In this document: one piece after another, positions 26,752 through 37,237 of the stretch
How the letters are laid out: each line of letters begins with the position of its first letter
Position numbering within the stretch: position 1 is the stretch's first letter
Source of the DNA: CAWATZ01 sp963784995
Lineage (GTDB): Bacteria > Planctomycetota > Planctomycetia > Gemmatales > Gemmataceae
Reading direction: 5' to 3'
Assembly: GCA_963784995.1 (NCBI GenBank)
Contig: CAWATZ010000003.1
Span: forward strand, 2,232,001 to 2,296,000
DNA: 64,000 bases
Notes under the pieces: model-generated
Databases searched by the model: none
Seen by the model: only the letters and a program-made list of their open reading frames with translations
Told to the model about the DNA's origin: nothing
Position numbers and translations under genes: made by a program

Positions 26752-26821
26752 GTAGGGTGGTCCGAGCGAGCGAGGCCCACCGTCTGGCGTGGTGGGCCTC
26801 GCTGCGCTCGGCCCACCCTAC
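26752..26821. repeat. palindrome, family R7
   Basis: GTAGGGTGGTCCGAGCGAGC at the left pairs with the inverse at the right (GCTCGGCCCACCCTAC), and a central CGAGGCCCACC/GGTGGGCCTCG continues the stem. It lies between the last tandem paralogue and the glycosyltransferase gene. This type of GTAGGGTGGGCC element is common in planctomycete and other genomes. Confidence 0.8.
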
Positions 26822-26829
26822 TTCTCCCG

Positions 26830-28285
26830 TCACTTTCCCTCCGCCCGTCGCAGCGTGATCTCATACCGCAACAGCGGGATGTTCGGATCGGCCGCTTTCG
26901 GGACCGGTGGAGCCGACAGAAACGCCTTGTCGCCCTCAACGCGATACTCGAAGCTCTTGCCGGTCACCGGGCAGACCGGCAGCGGCACTTCCTTGATGTC
27001 CACCAACGTCAATGGCAGTTTCGCTCCGTGATTGGCCGCATAGAGCCGGATCGCCTCGATCAGCCGAAGGGCGGCAAACTGCCGTTCCAGCCGGTCCCTG
27101 GCCCGGAGCACGTGCGGGATAAGAACTTCCGGCTGATGCGCCACGAGCAGCCGAACGATCGGCGTTGCCGCTTTGCGCGTGTTCTGTCCAAGGCCTGTCT
27201 CCGTCGCTGCTGGACGTTCATTCCGCTGCCAGAGTGGGACCGCCTCCCGTTTGAGGACTTCATCGAAGCCGCGATCGAACACCAGCAGCGCGTACATCAC
27301 AGCGACCTGGACGTGCGGCCACTTCTCGATCTGTTCGCGCGGCCGGCCTGCGGCAATCAGCGCCTTCTTGGCGGCCTCGTGGTTGTTGCGGATTCGGATC
27401 GCAAGCAGCGGTCGATCTCCCTGGGGAAAATCGGGATTGCTATCGAGGAACTCGGAGAACAGGACCTTGGTGATCTTCTCGATTTGTTCGGGAGGCAGCG
27501 GTCCCGCGTCGGGATCTCGGGCCACTTCCACCAGTCCCGGGAAGTTGGCGTAAGCCAGCAGCCGTTCTCCTTCGATTGGCCGGCGCATGTCGAGGAATGG
27601 CTGTGGCAGCGCGATCAGGCTAACGCTGAGGTTCGGGGTCTTCGGATGGCACAGCACCTGTTCCAGGACAGAGTTCGCAACGCCGACAATGGCCATGCCA
27701 ACCAGGGAACAGATCAGGGTCGGTTCCGCGCCGACGTGCCGGCCAAGGGCGTAAGCCGTCTGCAAGGTCCGGAGAGCCAGGTCGGGACGGTCGTCCGCCA
27801 GTTCCAGGCGGGCCTTGAGGCTCAGGAGCAGGGCGGCCAGGCGCATGTCCTGGATGCCGGACAGCGGGTGCCTGGGCCCCTGCGCGGATACGCTGGGCAA
27901 TCTCGAAATCGCAGGTTTCGCTCCGGGCCCCGCGATGAAGCAGGTCAAGCGGCTCCTTGAAGAGCGCCAGTGTCTTGCGAACTTCGTCGCGAGGGAGAGC
28001 GGCCGGTTGGATCTGAACCCAGTGGGTCATCAAATCGTGGAGGGCCCGTCTCTCCGTCACCTCGGCGGGGATTTTGTTCAGCAACTCGCCAGCCTTGCGA
28101 TAGTGCAAGGCCCCATTGCCCGGCGTCTGTTCGCGCAGCTCGGGCAGAAGCGCGAGCCGCAATGCCGGCACCGGCAGCTTGGCGGGCGTGAGCGTTAGCT
28201 GGGTCAGGGCCGACTCCGTCTTTGGTTGGGCCGGGAGAGCGCCGGTTGCCAGAAGACAACTGACAACCGCAAGGAATCGTGTCAT
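26830..28285 (-). CDS. tandem secreted paralogue 5 of 5, frameshifted
   Basis: The last member of the array starts at the ATG at 28285 (MTRFLAVVSCLLATGALPAQ, signal peptide). It keeps the family blocks ALRLALLPELREQTPGNGAL, CDFEIAQRI, LADDRPDLALRTLQTAYALG, LERQFAALRLIEAIRLYAAN and VCPVTGKSFEYRVEG. The frame breaks at about 27885 (QRIRA to QGPRHPLSG), with a net +1 or -2 change in a CGCG tract. Its ATG overlaps the stop of the preceding paralogue (ATGA). The function is unknown; the conserved helical blocks and export signal suggest a periplasmic or envelope protein. Confidence 0.7.
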
Positions 28286-29718
28286 GGTTGCACCGGCTTC
28301 CTTTCCTCCATCGACCGCAGCCGGATCTCGTATTGCAGCGGCGGGATGGTCGGACCGGCTGCTTTCGGGGTCGGCGGGGCCGACAGATACGCCTTGTCGT
28401 CCTCGACGCGATACGCGAAACTCTTGCCGGTCAGCGGGCAGACCGGGAGCGGCACCTCCTTGACGTCGGCCAGGGTCGGCGGCAACTTGCCCTGGTGATT
28501 GGCCGCATACAGCCGGATGGCCTCGATCAGCCGCAGGGCGACAAACTGCCGTTCCAGCCGGTCCCGGGCCAGCAGCACCCGCTGCGTGGCCGGCAGCGCC
28601 AGCCGCGCCAGCGGAATGGCGGGACTTTCCGGACCGAACAGAGGCAAGGCTGCGGATCTTTTTCTCCAGCGCCTCCAGGGGCTCGGCTCGCTGCCAGTAC
28701 GGGAACGCCTGCCACTGCAGGAACTCGTCAAAGAGCCGATCGTACTCCAGCAGGGAGTGCATCACGGCAATCTGCATGTGGGGCCATTTCTCCAGCTGCT
28801 CGCGGGACCGGCCTGTGGCGACCAGGGCCCTCTTGGCCGTCTCGTGCTGCCGGCGGACGTTGGCCAGCCAGCAGAACCCGCTCGGGCGACCGAGAGCTTG
28901 CCACCCGCGAGCTGGTTGAGCAACTTGCTCCATTTCTCGATCTGCTCGGGCGGCAGCGGCCCGGCGTCGGGGTTGGTGATGACCTCCTGGATTCCCGGGA
29001 AGGTGCCGAGGAGCCACAGCCGTTCGCCCTCCAGCGGCCGGCGCATGTCGATAAACGGGTGCGGCAGCATGAGCAGGCTCGCGCTGAGGTTGGGCGTCTT
29101 CGGGTGGTTCAGCGTTAGCTCCAGGGCCTGGTTTGCCCGCGTGGTAATGGCAACGCCGATCAGCGAACAGATCAGGCTCGGCTCCTTGCCCACGTCCCGG
29201 CCCAGCGCGTAAGCGGTCTGAAGGGTCCGCAGAGCCAGGTCGGGGCGGTCCTCGGCCAGCTCCAGATGGACCTTCACCCCCAGCAACAAGGAGGCCGAAC
29301 GCATTTTCTGCATCTCGGCCAGGGAAGCCGAGAAGCCCTGCTCGCGCAGCCGCTGGGCAATCTCGAAGTCGCACTGTTCGCTCCGGGCCGCCTGGTGCAG
29401 CAGGTCCAGCGTTTCCTTGTACCGTGCCAGCGTCTTGCGCACTTCCTCACGGGGCAGTTCGGACAGGGGTAGCTCTTCCCAGTGGGACAGCGTGACGCCC
29501 GGAAAGTCTTTCAGCTGCTCGCTCGCCTTGCGGTAGAGGACGGCACCGTTACCCGGCTTCTGCTCGCGCAGCTCGGGCAGCAGGTTGAAACGCAGCGCCG
29601 GCACTGGCAGTTTCGCGGGTGTCAGCAGCAGCGGGGTCGGGCGCGGCTCCTTTTTCTGAGCCGGCAAGTTGCCGGTCGCCAGCAGCAGACAGCCCATTGC
29701 AGCAAGAATGCGTGACAT
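28282..29718 (-). CDS. tandem secreted paralogue 4 of 5, two frameshifts
   Basis: It starts at the ATG at 29718 (MSRILAAMGCLLLATGNLPA). Family blocks are FNLLPELREQKPGNGAVLYR, CDFEIAQRLREQGFSASLAE, EDRPDLALRTLQTAYALGRD, NVRRQHETAKRALVATGRSR, LERQFVALRLIEAIRLYAAN and VCPLTGKSFAYRVED. The frame is lost at about 28880 by one missing G in a G run, and changes again at about 28650 near KKIRS-LPLFGPESPAIPLA. It begins six bases after the stop of paralogue 3 and its own stop overlaps the start of paralogue 5. A long open frame at 27620-29374 is a chimera made from the middle of this gene and the start of the next. Confidence 0.7.
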
Positions 29719-29724
29719 GGTTGC

Positions 29725-31205
29725 TCACCTTCGGTCCTGGGATTGGAGAGTGATCGTATAATCCAGCGGTAGGTTGTCGAACACCGGCCGACCGCGAAAG
29801 GACGGAGCGGACAGCAGGGCCTGGTTGCCCTCGAGGCGATACTCGAAACTCTTGCCGGTCAGCGGACAGACCGGCAGCGGCGTCTCCTTGATGGCGGCCA
29901 GTGTCGGCGGCAGCTTGCCCTCGTGATTGGCCGCGTACAGCCGGATCACCTCGATCAGACGCAGCGCGGCAAATTGCCGTTCCATCTCGACGCGGGGCAG
30001 AAGGAAAAACCGTCCTCCCGGCAAGGTCCCCGAAGCCAGCGGGATGGCCGGAGCGTCCGGGCCACGTCGGTTCGAGGCGCGATGCTTTTTCTCCAGCGCT
30101 TCCAGTGGTTCGGCCGCTTGCCAGTACGGCTGGGCCTGCAACTGCATCAGTTCATCGAGTTGCTGATCGAATTCCAGCACGGAGTGCATCAGGGCCACTT
30201 GCAGGTGTGGCCACTGCTCGATCTTGTCGGCGGGTCGGCCCGCGGCGATCAGCGCCTTCTTGGCGGCATCGTGTTTCTTCAGGACGGTCGTTCCCAGTTC
30301 GACGCGACCGGCCAGGATCATCGCTGGCGGGGGCAGGAGGAATGGGACGACGGGTCGAATGAACCTCAGCCGGGTAAGGTCGCGCACCAGACTCTTGATC
30401 TGTTCGGGCGACAGGGGGCCGGCGTCCGGGTTGTTGCGCACCTCCAGCAAACCGGGAAAGCTGCCCAGGACCATCAACCGATAGCCCCCCAGCGCTCGCG
30501 CAGATCGATGAAAGGATGCGGGAGCGCCAGCAGGCTCGCACCAAGGTTGGGCGTCCGTGGATGGCACAGCACCCGTTCCAGGACCCGATTTGCCCGGCTG
30601 ACGTTCGAGATCCCGGATTGGGAAAAATAGAGGTACGGCGCGAAACCAGCATGCCGGCTCAACGCGTAGACGGCCTGCAAGGTCCGCAGAGAGAGGTCCG
30701 GCCGATCTTCGAGCAGTTCCAGGCGGGCCTTGAGGATCAGCAGCCGGGCGCCCAGATCCAGTTGCTGGACCTCAGGAAGATCGGCGAAGAAGCCCTTGTC
30801 GCGGAGTCGCTGGGCCATCTCGAAGTCGCAGGTTTCACAGCGCGCTCCCTGGTGCAGCAGGTCGAGCGGCTCGCGGAATCGCTCCAGCAGCTTCCGCGCC
30901 TCTTCCCGGGACAGTTCGGCCGGAGAAGCCAGCTGCTCCCAGCGGTCCAGCAGTTCCAGGAGATTCGCCCGGCCGGCCTGCACGCCCGCGCTCCTGTCAA
31001 TCAGTTTGCCGGCCTTGCGATAATGCACCGCCGCATTCCCTGGCGTCTGCTCGCGCAGTTCCGGCAACAGGGTGAAGCGCAACGCCGGGATGGGTGGTTT
31101 GGCGGGTGTGAGGACCAGCTGGATTCGGCCGGATTCCTGCGGCTGCTGCGCCGGCAGCGTGCCGGCCAGCAGCAGCAAGCCCGCCACGGCAAGGGATCGC
31201 GTCAT
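29725..31205 (-). CDS. tandem secreted paralogue 3 of 5, frameshifted
   Basis: It starts at the ATG at 31205 (MTRSLAVAGLLLLAGTLPAQ) and overlaps the stop of paralogue 2 by ATGA. Blocks: ALRFTLLPELREQTPGNAAV, CDFEMAQRLRDKGFFADLPE, EDRPDLSLRTLQAVYALSRH, MERQFAALRLIEVIRLYAAN and VCPLTGKSFEYRLEG. One base is missing at about 30485-30490 in a run of Gs (expected seven, six present), which turns RERWGGYRLMVLG out of frame. The middle part (RFIRPVVPFLLPPPAMILAG) is the least like the other copies. The product would be a secreted protein of about 490 residues if the frame were whole. Confidence 0.7.
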
Positions 31206-32629
31206 GGTTGCACCTCCCGCTTGTTGTCGGGCTTCCGGAAGCGGATCTCGTACCGCAACGGCTGGATGGTTGGGGCCGATGGGGGAGCCGGCGGCGCCGA
31301 CAGGAAAGCCCGCCCGCCCGCCAGCCGATACTCGAAGCTCTTGCCGGTCAGCGGGCAGACCGGCAGCGGCACCTCCTTGATGGCGGCCAACGTCGGCGGC
31401 AGCTTGCCTTCGTGCGTGCCGCCGTACAGCCGGATCGCCTCGATCAGTCGCAGCGCGGCAAACTGCCGTTCCAGCCGGTCCCGGGACAGCAGCACCTTTT
31501 GCGACGCCGGCAGCATCTGCCAGGCCAGCGGAATGGCCGGGCTGTCCGGACCGGGAATGCGCGAAGCGCGGACTTTCTTCTCATACGCCTCCAGCGGCTT
31601 CTCTCGTTGCCAGTAGGGCATCGCCTGCCACTGGAAGAATTCGTCAATGAGCTGATCGTACTCCAGCAGCGCGTGCATCAGGGCGACCTGGAAGTGTGGC
31701 CATTTCTCGATCAGCTCGCGGGATCGGCCCGTGGTGATCAGTGCCTTCTTGGCCTTCTCGTGCTGGCGGCGGACGTTCGTGGCCAGCAGCAGCCGTTCGA
31801 GCATCGGGAAGCGACCTTCGTTGAGCTTGCCAAGCATCCGGACCCATTGCTGGATCTGTTCGGGCGGCAGGGGGCCGGCCTCGGGGTTGTTGAACACCTC
31901 CAGCAAACCGGGAAAGGTGCCCAAAACCATCAGCCGTTCGCCTTCCAGGGGCCGGCGCAGATCGAAGAACGGATGCGGCAGGGTGAGCAGGCTCCCGCCA
32001 AGGTTGGGCGTCTTTGGATGACACAACACCAGTTCCAGAGCCCCATTTGCCCGGGTGGTGAGAGCGATGCCGACCAGCCACAGATCAGGGTGGGTTCCTT
32101 GCCTACGTCCCGGCCCAGCGCGTACAGGGTCTGGAGGGTTCGCAGCGCCAGGTCCGGCCGATCCTCGGCCAGTTCCAGATGGAGTTTCATGATCAGCAGC
32201 AGCGAGGCCTCACGCAGCTTCTGGATCTCGGCCAGCGAGGTCGAGACACCCTGCTCGCGCAGTCCGCTGGGCAATCTCGAAGTCGCACTGCTCGCTCCGG
32301 GCCGCCTGGTGCAGCAGGTCGAGCATCTCCTTGTGTCGGGCCAGCGTCTGGCGTACTTCCTCCTGGGGCAGTTCAGACAGGGGCACCCCCACCCAGCGGT
32401 CCAGCAGTTCGCCCGGGAAGTCGTTCATCCGCTCAATGGCCTTGCGGTAGAGCAGGGCGCCGTTGCCCAGCGTTTGTTCCCGCAGCTCGGGCAGCAGGGT
32501 GAAGCGCAGCGCCGGCACCGGCAGTTTCGCGGGGGTCAGCAGCAGCGGGGTTGGCCGCGGCTCCTTGTTCTGAGCCGGCAGAGGGCCGGTCAGCAGCAAC
32601 AGGCCCGCCACGGCAAGGGATCGCGTCAT
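31202..32629 (-). CDS. tandem secreted paralogue 2 of 5, two frameshifts
   Basis: It starts at the ATG at 32629 (MTRSLAVAGLLLLTGPLPAQ), overlapping the TGA of paralogue 1 (ATGA). It shares FTLLPELREQTLGNGALLYR, LREQGVSTSLAEIQKLREAS, EDRPDLALRTLQTLYALGRD, NVRRQHEKAKKALITTGRSR, LERQFAALRLIEAIRLY and VCPLTGKSFEYRLAG with the others. An extra base at about 32263 breaks CDFEIAQR, and a missing C or G at about 32077 breaks LICGLVGIALTTRAN. It is closest in sequence to paralogue 4 in the N-terminal half (KEPRPTPLLLTPAKLPVPAL in both), which suggests segmental duplication or gene conversion within the array. Confidence 0.7.
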
Positions 32630-34128
32630 GGTTGCACCTGGTTCCTTTCCTCCGGCCGGCGGAGCGTGATCCCGTAACGCAAGGGCTGGACGGTCGGGGC
32701 CGATGGGGGAGCCGGCGGCGCCGACAGAATGGCCCGCTCACCCTCCAGCCGATACTCGAAGCTCTTGCCGGTCAGCGGACAGACCGGCAGCGGCACCTCC
32801 TTGATGGCGGCCAGGCTCGGCGGCAGCTTTCCTTCGTGGTTGGCCGCGTACAGCCGGATCGCTTCGATCAGCCGCAGGGCGGCAAACTGCCGTTCCAGTT
32901 TTTCCCGGTTCAGCAGGATCTTTTGCACGGGCGGCAACAGCAGCGGGGCCAGCGGGATGGCTGGGGCGTCTGGGCCTCGAATGACGGGGCGACGGATTTT
33001 CTTCTGGAGCGCTTCCAAAGGCGCCGCGTTTTGCCAGTGCGGCAAGGCTTGCCATTTGAGCATCTCATCGGAAAGCTGATCCAGTTCGAGCAAGGCGTGC
33101 AGCAGCGCCACCTGCAGGTGCGGCCACTTTTCGATCTGGTCGGCGGGTCGGCCCACGGCAATCAGGGCTTTCTTGGCGATCACGTGCCTGGCGCGGATGC
33201 TGGAGCCCAGCGTCACCCGATTGGCCATCTGTTGCACGGGAAGAGGAAGATTGTCGAAGATGCTCGCCTGGATTCGGTCTTCCGCCAGCAGCCCGACGAG
33301 GACCTTACCCAGCTTCTGGAGTTGCTCGGCCGGCATGGGCCCGGCGTCGAGGTTGCTGGCGACTTCTTGCAGCCCGGGAAAGACACTGTAATACATCAAG
33401 CGTTCGCCCTGGAAAGGGCGGCGCAGGTCGATGAACGGCTGCGGCAGGGTGATCAGGCTCCAGCTGAGATTGGGCGTCTTCGGCTGGCTCAGCACCAGTT
33501 GCAGAGCGTCGTTGGCCCGAACGGTGATGGCGATGCCGACCAGCCCGTTGACCAGGGTCGGCTCGTCGGCAACGTGCCGGCCAATGGCGTAAGCGGTCTG
33601 CAAGGTCCGCAGCGCCAGATCGGGCCGACCGTCGGCCAGCTCCAGGCGCAACTGGACGCCCAGCAGCATCGACGCGTTCCGCATTTGCTGGCACTCGGGC
33701 AGCAACGCTCCGATACCCTTCTCGCGGATGCGCTGGGCAATCTCGAAGTCGCAGTATTCGCTGCGAGCCCCGCGCGCCAGCAACTCGAACGGCTCCTTGT
33801 ACAGTGCCAGCGCCTTGCGGGCCTCGTCGCGCGGCAGCTCGGACGGGGGCAGCTTTTCCCACTCGTACATCTGGAGGGACAGGGCAGCGCGCTGGCCCTG
33901 CACCGGCGGAATCTTCTCGATCAGTTCGCCCGCCTTCCGATAATGCACCGCCCCGTTGCCCGGCGTCTGGTCGCGCAACTCCGGCAGCAAACGGAAGCGC
34001 AGCGCCGGCACAGGCAGTCCGGCCGGGGTCAGAACCAGCGGAATCGGTGCAGGCCTCTTCTGTGGTTGGGCTGGCAGCGAGCCGGCCAACAGCAGCAGGC
34101 AGCTCACGGGTGCAAGGAAACGTGACAT
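32626..34128 (-). CDS. tandem secreted paralogue 1 of 5, intact
   Basis: This is the first gene of the array in transcription order and the only one with an unbroken frame (500 residues from the ATG at 34128, behind GGAG; a start at 34179 is less likely). A signal peptide (MSRFLAPVSCLLLLAGSLPA) precedes VLTPAGLPVPALRFRLLPEL, YCDFEIAQRIREKGIGALLP, ADGRPDLALRTLQTAYAIGR, LERQFAALRLIEAIRLYAAN and, near the C-terminus, PVCPLTGKSFEYRLEGERAI. The protein is mostly helical with one conserved Cys in PVCP. I do not recognise a named family; similar proteins occur in planctomycetes. The other four copies follow in the same direction with ATGA overlaps or a six-base gap, so the array is one transcription unit. 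Confidence 0.8.
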   Translation of the reverse strand: MSRFLAPVSCLLLLAGSLPAQPQKRPAPIPLVLTPAGLPVPALRFRLLPELRDQTPGNGAVHYRKAGELIEKIPPVQGQRAALSLQMYEWEKLPPSELPRDEARKALALYKEPFELLARGARSEYCDFEIAQRIREKGIGALLPECQQMRNASMLLGVQLRLELADGRPDLALRTLQTAYAIGRHVADEPTLVNGLVGIAITVRANDALQLVLSQPKTPNLSWSLITLPQPFIDLRRPFQGERLMYYSVFPGLQEVASNLDAGPMPAEQLQKLGKVLVGLLAEDRIQASIFDNLPLPVQQMANRVTLGSSIRARHVIAKKALIAVGRPADQIEKWPHLQVALLHALLELDQLSDEMLKWQALPHWQNAAPLEALQKKIRRPVIRGPDAPAIPLAPLLLPPVQKILLNREKLERQFAALRLIEAIRLYAANHEGKLPPSLAAIKEVPLPVCPLTGKSFEYRLEGERAILSAPPAPPSAPTVQPLRYGITLRRPEERNQVQP

Positions 34129-34225
34129 GAGTGCATCTCCGCGAATAAAGAGGATTCGCCACGGAGGTCCGATAGTCAAAGTGTAACGGGAGAAGGGATT
34201 GCAAGGAAAGGAAAAACTTGAGCAG

Positions 34226-34252
34226 GCGTGGGTGCGCTCCGCGCACCCACGC
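34226..34252 (-). terminator. putative intrinsic terminator of the lysine-rich protein gene
   Basis: On the minus strand a 12-base stem (GCGTGGGTGCGC and its inverse) with a three-base loop follows the stop at 34269 by 16 bases, and a T5 run begins about nine bases after the stem. Confidence 0.5.
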
Positions 34253-34268
34253 AGTCGGATCTCGCCTG

Positions 34269-35108
34269 TTATTGCCCCTGACGCAGCTCACCCAGGATGA
34301 TGATCTGGGAGATGAGCGGATTGTAAGCAGCGAGAACGTCGGGATCGATTTCGCGTGTCCTGGGATTGATCTTGGGCTTGGGCAGGTTGCGTTTCTGTAC
34401 CAGGACGACCTGAAGCAACTGATTGGTGCGCAGGTCGGCCCACTCGGCCTTGTAGCCGGGCAGCTTCGATTCCCCCTTCAGCTCGGCCAGTTCCTTGGCG
34501 CTGTACCGGGCCGGCTTGCCCTTGTCGTCGAACTTCGGCGGGGGATCCTTCATGCGCACCACCAGGTCTTCCGTGGTGCCCAGGTCGATGTCAGCGGTGG
34601 TCTTGGTGATCAGCTTGGCCTGGTTCTCGAGGATCTTGCGCTGGGCGGCGGCGACGGCTTGAGCCTGCTGCTGGAGCGGCTTGGTGTAGGCTTGCACCAG
34701 CTCCTGCTGGGCCTGGGCCAGGCCCTGGACTGCCCCCTCATTCAGCTTCGGCACCTCGATCCGCAGCCGCAGCGTCTTCTTCGATTCGTCCATGCTGAGG
34801 ACCTGGCCGAGCCGCTGGTCGATCTTGACCATGCCGTTGTCTTTCTTCTCTTCCTTCTTCGGCTCCGGCTTGACGTCCTTCTTCTCGACCTTCTTTGGCT
34901 CGGTCTTGGGGTCCGTTTTCTCGTCTTTCTTGGGGTCCTTGGCAGCCGGCGGGACGACCGGCTTGACGTCCTTGGCGTCTTTCTCGTCCTTCTTGACGTC
35001 TTTCTTGTCGTCCTTTTTCTCGTCTTTCTTCTTGTCGTCGGCAGCGAAGGCCGGCAGGACCAGAAAAGCCAGCAGCAGCAGAGTGATCCCGCGTCGCACG
35101 AGTCGCAT
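34269..35108 (-). CDS. secreted lysine-rich hypothetical protein
   Basis: The ATG at 35108 (MRLVRRGITLLLLAFLVLPA) follows AGGAGA; a longer frame from 35270 has no export signal in the right place. The 279-residue product has a signal peptide ending near AFAA, then about 75 residues made almost only of Lys, Asp, Glu and Pro (DDKKKDEKKDDKKDVKKDEK), then a folded part (GQVLSMDESKKTLRLRIEVP, QAQAVAAAQRKILENQAKLI, LPGYKAEWADLRTNQLLQVV). The second part has helices that may form a coiled coil. No family was recognised. The charged linker suggests binding to an acidic or mineral surface or a spacer across the periplasm, which is speculation. Confidence 0.75.
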   Translation of the reverse strand: MRLVRRGITLLLLAFLVLPAFAADDKKKDEKKDDKKDVKKDEKDAKDVKPVVPPAAKDPKKDEKTDPKTEPKKVEKKDVKPEPKKEEKKDNGMVKIDQRLGQVLSMDESKKTLRLRIEVPKLNEGAVQGLAQAQQELVQAYTKPLQQQAQAVAAAQRKILENQAKLITKTTADIDLGTTEDLVVRMKDPPPKFDDKGKPARYSAKELAELKGESKLPGYKAEWADLRTNQLLQVVLVQKRNLPKPKINPRTREIDPDVLAAYNPLISQIIILGELRQGQ

Positions 35109-35313
35109 GGGTGCCGTCTCCTGACAAAAGGCGCGCCCGAGGAAGAAACAGCAGCATCTCGTTACTCTACTCCAGCGCCGGCTCCGAAACAATGAGAAAA
35201 ACGCCGGACTCTGCTTTTGACTGCTTCTTGTCACAATTTCGGCATCTTCTCTTGTCAGTGCCCCTTGCATCGGTTAACCTGCGCATGCCCGGACGTCAAG
35301 AGGAGATTGAGGC

Positions 35314-37139
35314 ATGCTTGCACGCTTGATCGTGGAAGCCGGCGAAGCTTCACCTTCAATGCTGGAACTGACGCCGGATGGATCCACCTGCCTGGGTCGC
35401 AATCGCCGCAATAACGTCATCTTGCGTGATCCGCACGCCTCCCGGTTCCATGCCAAGATTTTCCAGCAAGATGGCTTCTGGTGCTTGCGCGACGACAGCA
35501 TCAACGGCACGCGCATCAACGGTCAGCTCATCCGCGACAGCGCGGTCCGGTTGGAAAACGGCCATGCCATCGTGATTGGCGACGTCCAGATGCGGTTCAC
35601 CGTGGTGGACGTGTCCGGTCTGTCTCCTCCTCCCGAGGAACTCTACCCCACTCTGAACGAGAAAGAAGAGGGCTGCGAGGACACCTCCACGACCCTGCAG
35701 GTCGATGAGCTCTCGGCCCTGGTGCGCTTCCTCAACGACTCGACCAAGGAAGCGACGGCGCACGGCCTGCTCAAGCTGGCCTTGCACGTGGTCAAACGGC
35801 AGACGGGGGCGGACGTGTGCGGTTTCCTCAACCTCAATCCCGACGAGCCGCTGCCGCGGGTGGTGGTGCCCAACACGGGCAAGGTGGACGTGCCGCTGAG
35901 CAAACACCTGACCAACCTGGCGCTCGAAGAAGCGCGAACCGATCTGGCTGGCCCGGTCCCAGGGCAGTAACGGCGACAGCGACAGCCTGGCCCATTTCAA
36001 CGATGCCCTCTGCATTCCGCTGCTGGGCGGTTCCGGGGCGGCGCGTCGGCCCCGGCCGCTGGGGGCGCTGCATGCCTACAAGTACAACCAGGCGTTCACC
36101 CAGCAGCAGCTCCGCTTCTGCGAGGCCCTGGCCGGCTCACTGACCAACCCCCTGCTGGCCCTGCGTTCCCGCCGGGTCCTGGAAGCGGACCTCTCCCGGC
36201 TGAGCTATCGCGTCCCCTCCGAGTGCGGCGAACTGATCGGCTCCAGCCGGGCCATGCAGCGGCTGCGCGAAGAAATCGACCTGGTGGCCGACTCCACCTG
36301 CAACGTGCTGATCCGGGGCGAGAGCGGCGTCGGCAAGGAACTGGTGGCCACCCGGCTGCACCAGAAGAGTTCCCGCTGCGATGGGCCCCTGGTGCCGGTC
36401 AACTGCGCCAACCTCGGCACCACGGCCAATGCCGATCTGTTTGGCCACGAGAAGGGCGCTTACACCTCGGCTGACCGGGTCCGGCCCGGCCACTTCCAGC
36501 TGGCCGACGAGGGCACCCTGTTCCTCGACGAGATCGGCGAACTGTCCGCCGAGTGCCAGCCCATGCTGCTCCGGGTCCTGGAGGACCGCCAGTTCTGTCC
36601 GATGGGCGCCGACTACCCGGTCACCGTGGACGTGCGGCGTGGTGGCCGCCACCAACCGTGACCTGACCAGGGAGATCAAGGAAGGGCGCTTCCGCAAGGA
36701 CCTGTACTACCGCCTGCACACGTGCATCGAGGTGCCGCCTTTGCGCGAGCATGCCGAGGACATCCCCGAACTGGCCGAATATTTCTTGAAAAAGTTCAAC
36801 GACCTCAATCACAAGCAGGTTCGGCTGTCCGAGGCCGCCCTGCAGCGCCTGGTCGTTTATCCCTGGCCCGGCAACGTCCGGCAACTGCGCTCGGTGCTGG
36901 AAACAGCCATCGTCCGGGCCCGGCGCGACGCCGTCCTGGAACCGGCCGACCTGCGCCTGGACGCCGAGCTGGTGCCCACGGATCGGCCGGCCAGCCTGAA
37001 CCTGGAAGCGGTCGAGGCCTGGGCCATCCGCCAGGTCCTGGTGCAGACGGAGTGGAACAACACGCAAGCGGCCCTGATCCTGGGCATCACCCGCGGCACG
37101 CTCATCGACAAGATCCGCAAGTATCGGCTCGAGCGGTGA
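35314..37139 (+). CDS. FHA-GAF-AAA+ (sigma-54 interaction) regulator, two frameshifts
   Basis: The N-terminal FHA domain (about residues 20-95: STCLGRNRRNNVILRDPHAS, RFHAKIF, DDSINGTRINGQLI) should bind phosphothreonine. A GAF-like domain follows (around LLKLALHVVKRQTGADVCGF), then AAA+ with Walker A GESGVGKE, GHEKGAYTSAD and Walker B TLFLDEIGEL, then YPWPGNVRQLRSVL and a Fis-type helix-turn-helix (WNNTQAALILGITRGTLIDK). The sigma-54 contact loop reads GAYTSA, not GAFTGA, so it may not open sigma-54 promoters. The frame shifts at about 35955 and 36640, both +1 in effect. The FHA domain makes it a natural downstream reader of Ser/Thr kinases such as those at 6-12 and 38-42 kb. Confidence 0.82.
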
Positions 37140-37145
37140 AGACAA

Positions 37146-37198
37146 AACCCGCCAGAGGAGTCCTGGTTTGGGTGAAACCAGGACTCCTCTGGCGGGTT
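37146..37198. repeat. perfect 24-base inverted repeat, family R9 (likely bidirectional terminator)
   Basis: Arms 37146-37169 and 37175-37198 are exact inverses (core CCCGCCAGAGGAGTCCTGGT) with a five-base loop. It lies seven bases after the FHA regulator and before the convergent csrA stop. Confidence 0.85.
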
Positions 37199-37237
37199 GA
37201 CGTGCGCAGCACGCGGGAGCGGGAAGCGACCAGCCGG

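Noticed and set aside
27620..29374. A 584-residue minus-strand frame
   Set aside because: It joins the middle of one paralogue, out of its normal frame in part, to the start of the next; it exists only because of frameshifts.
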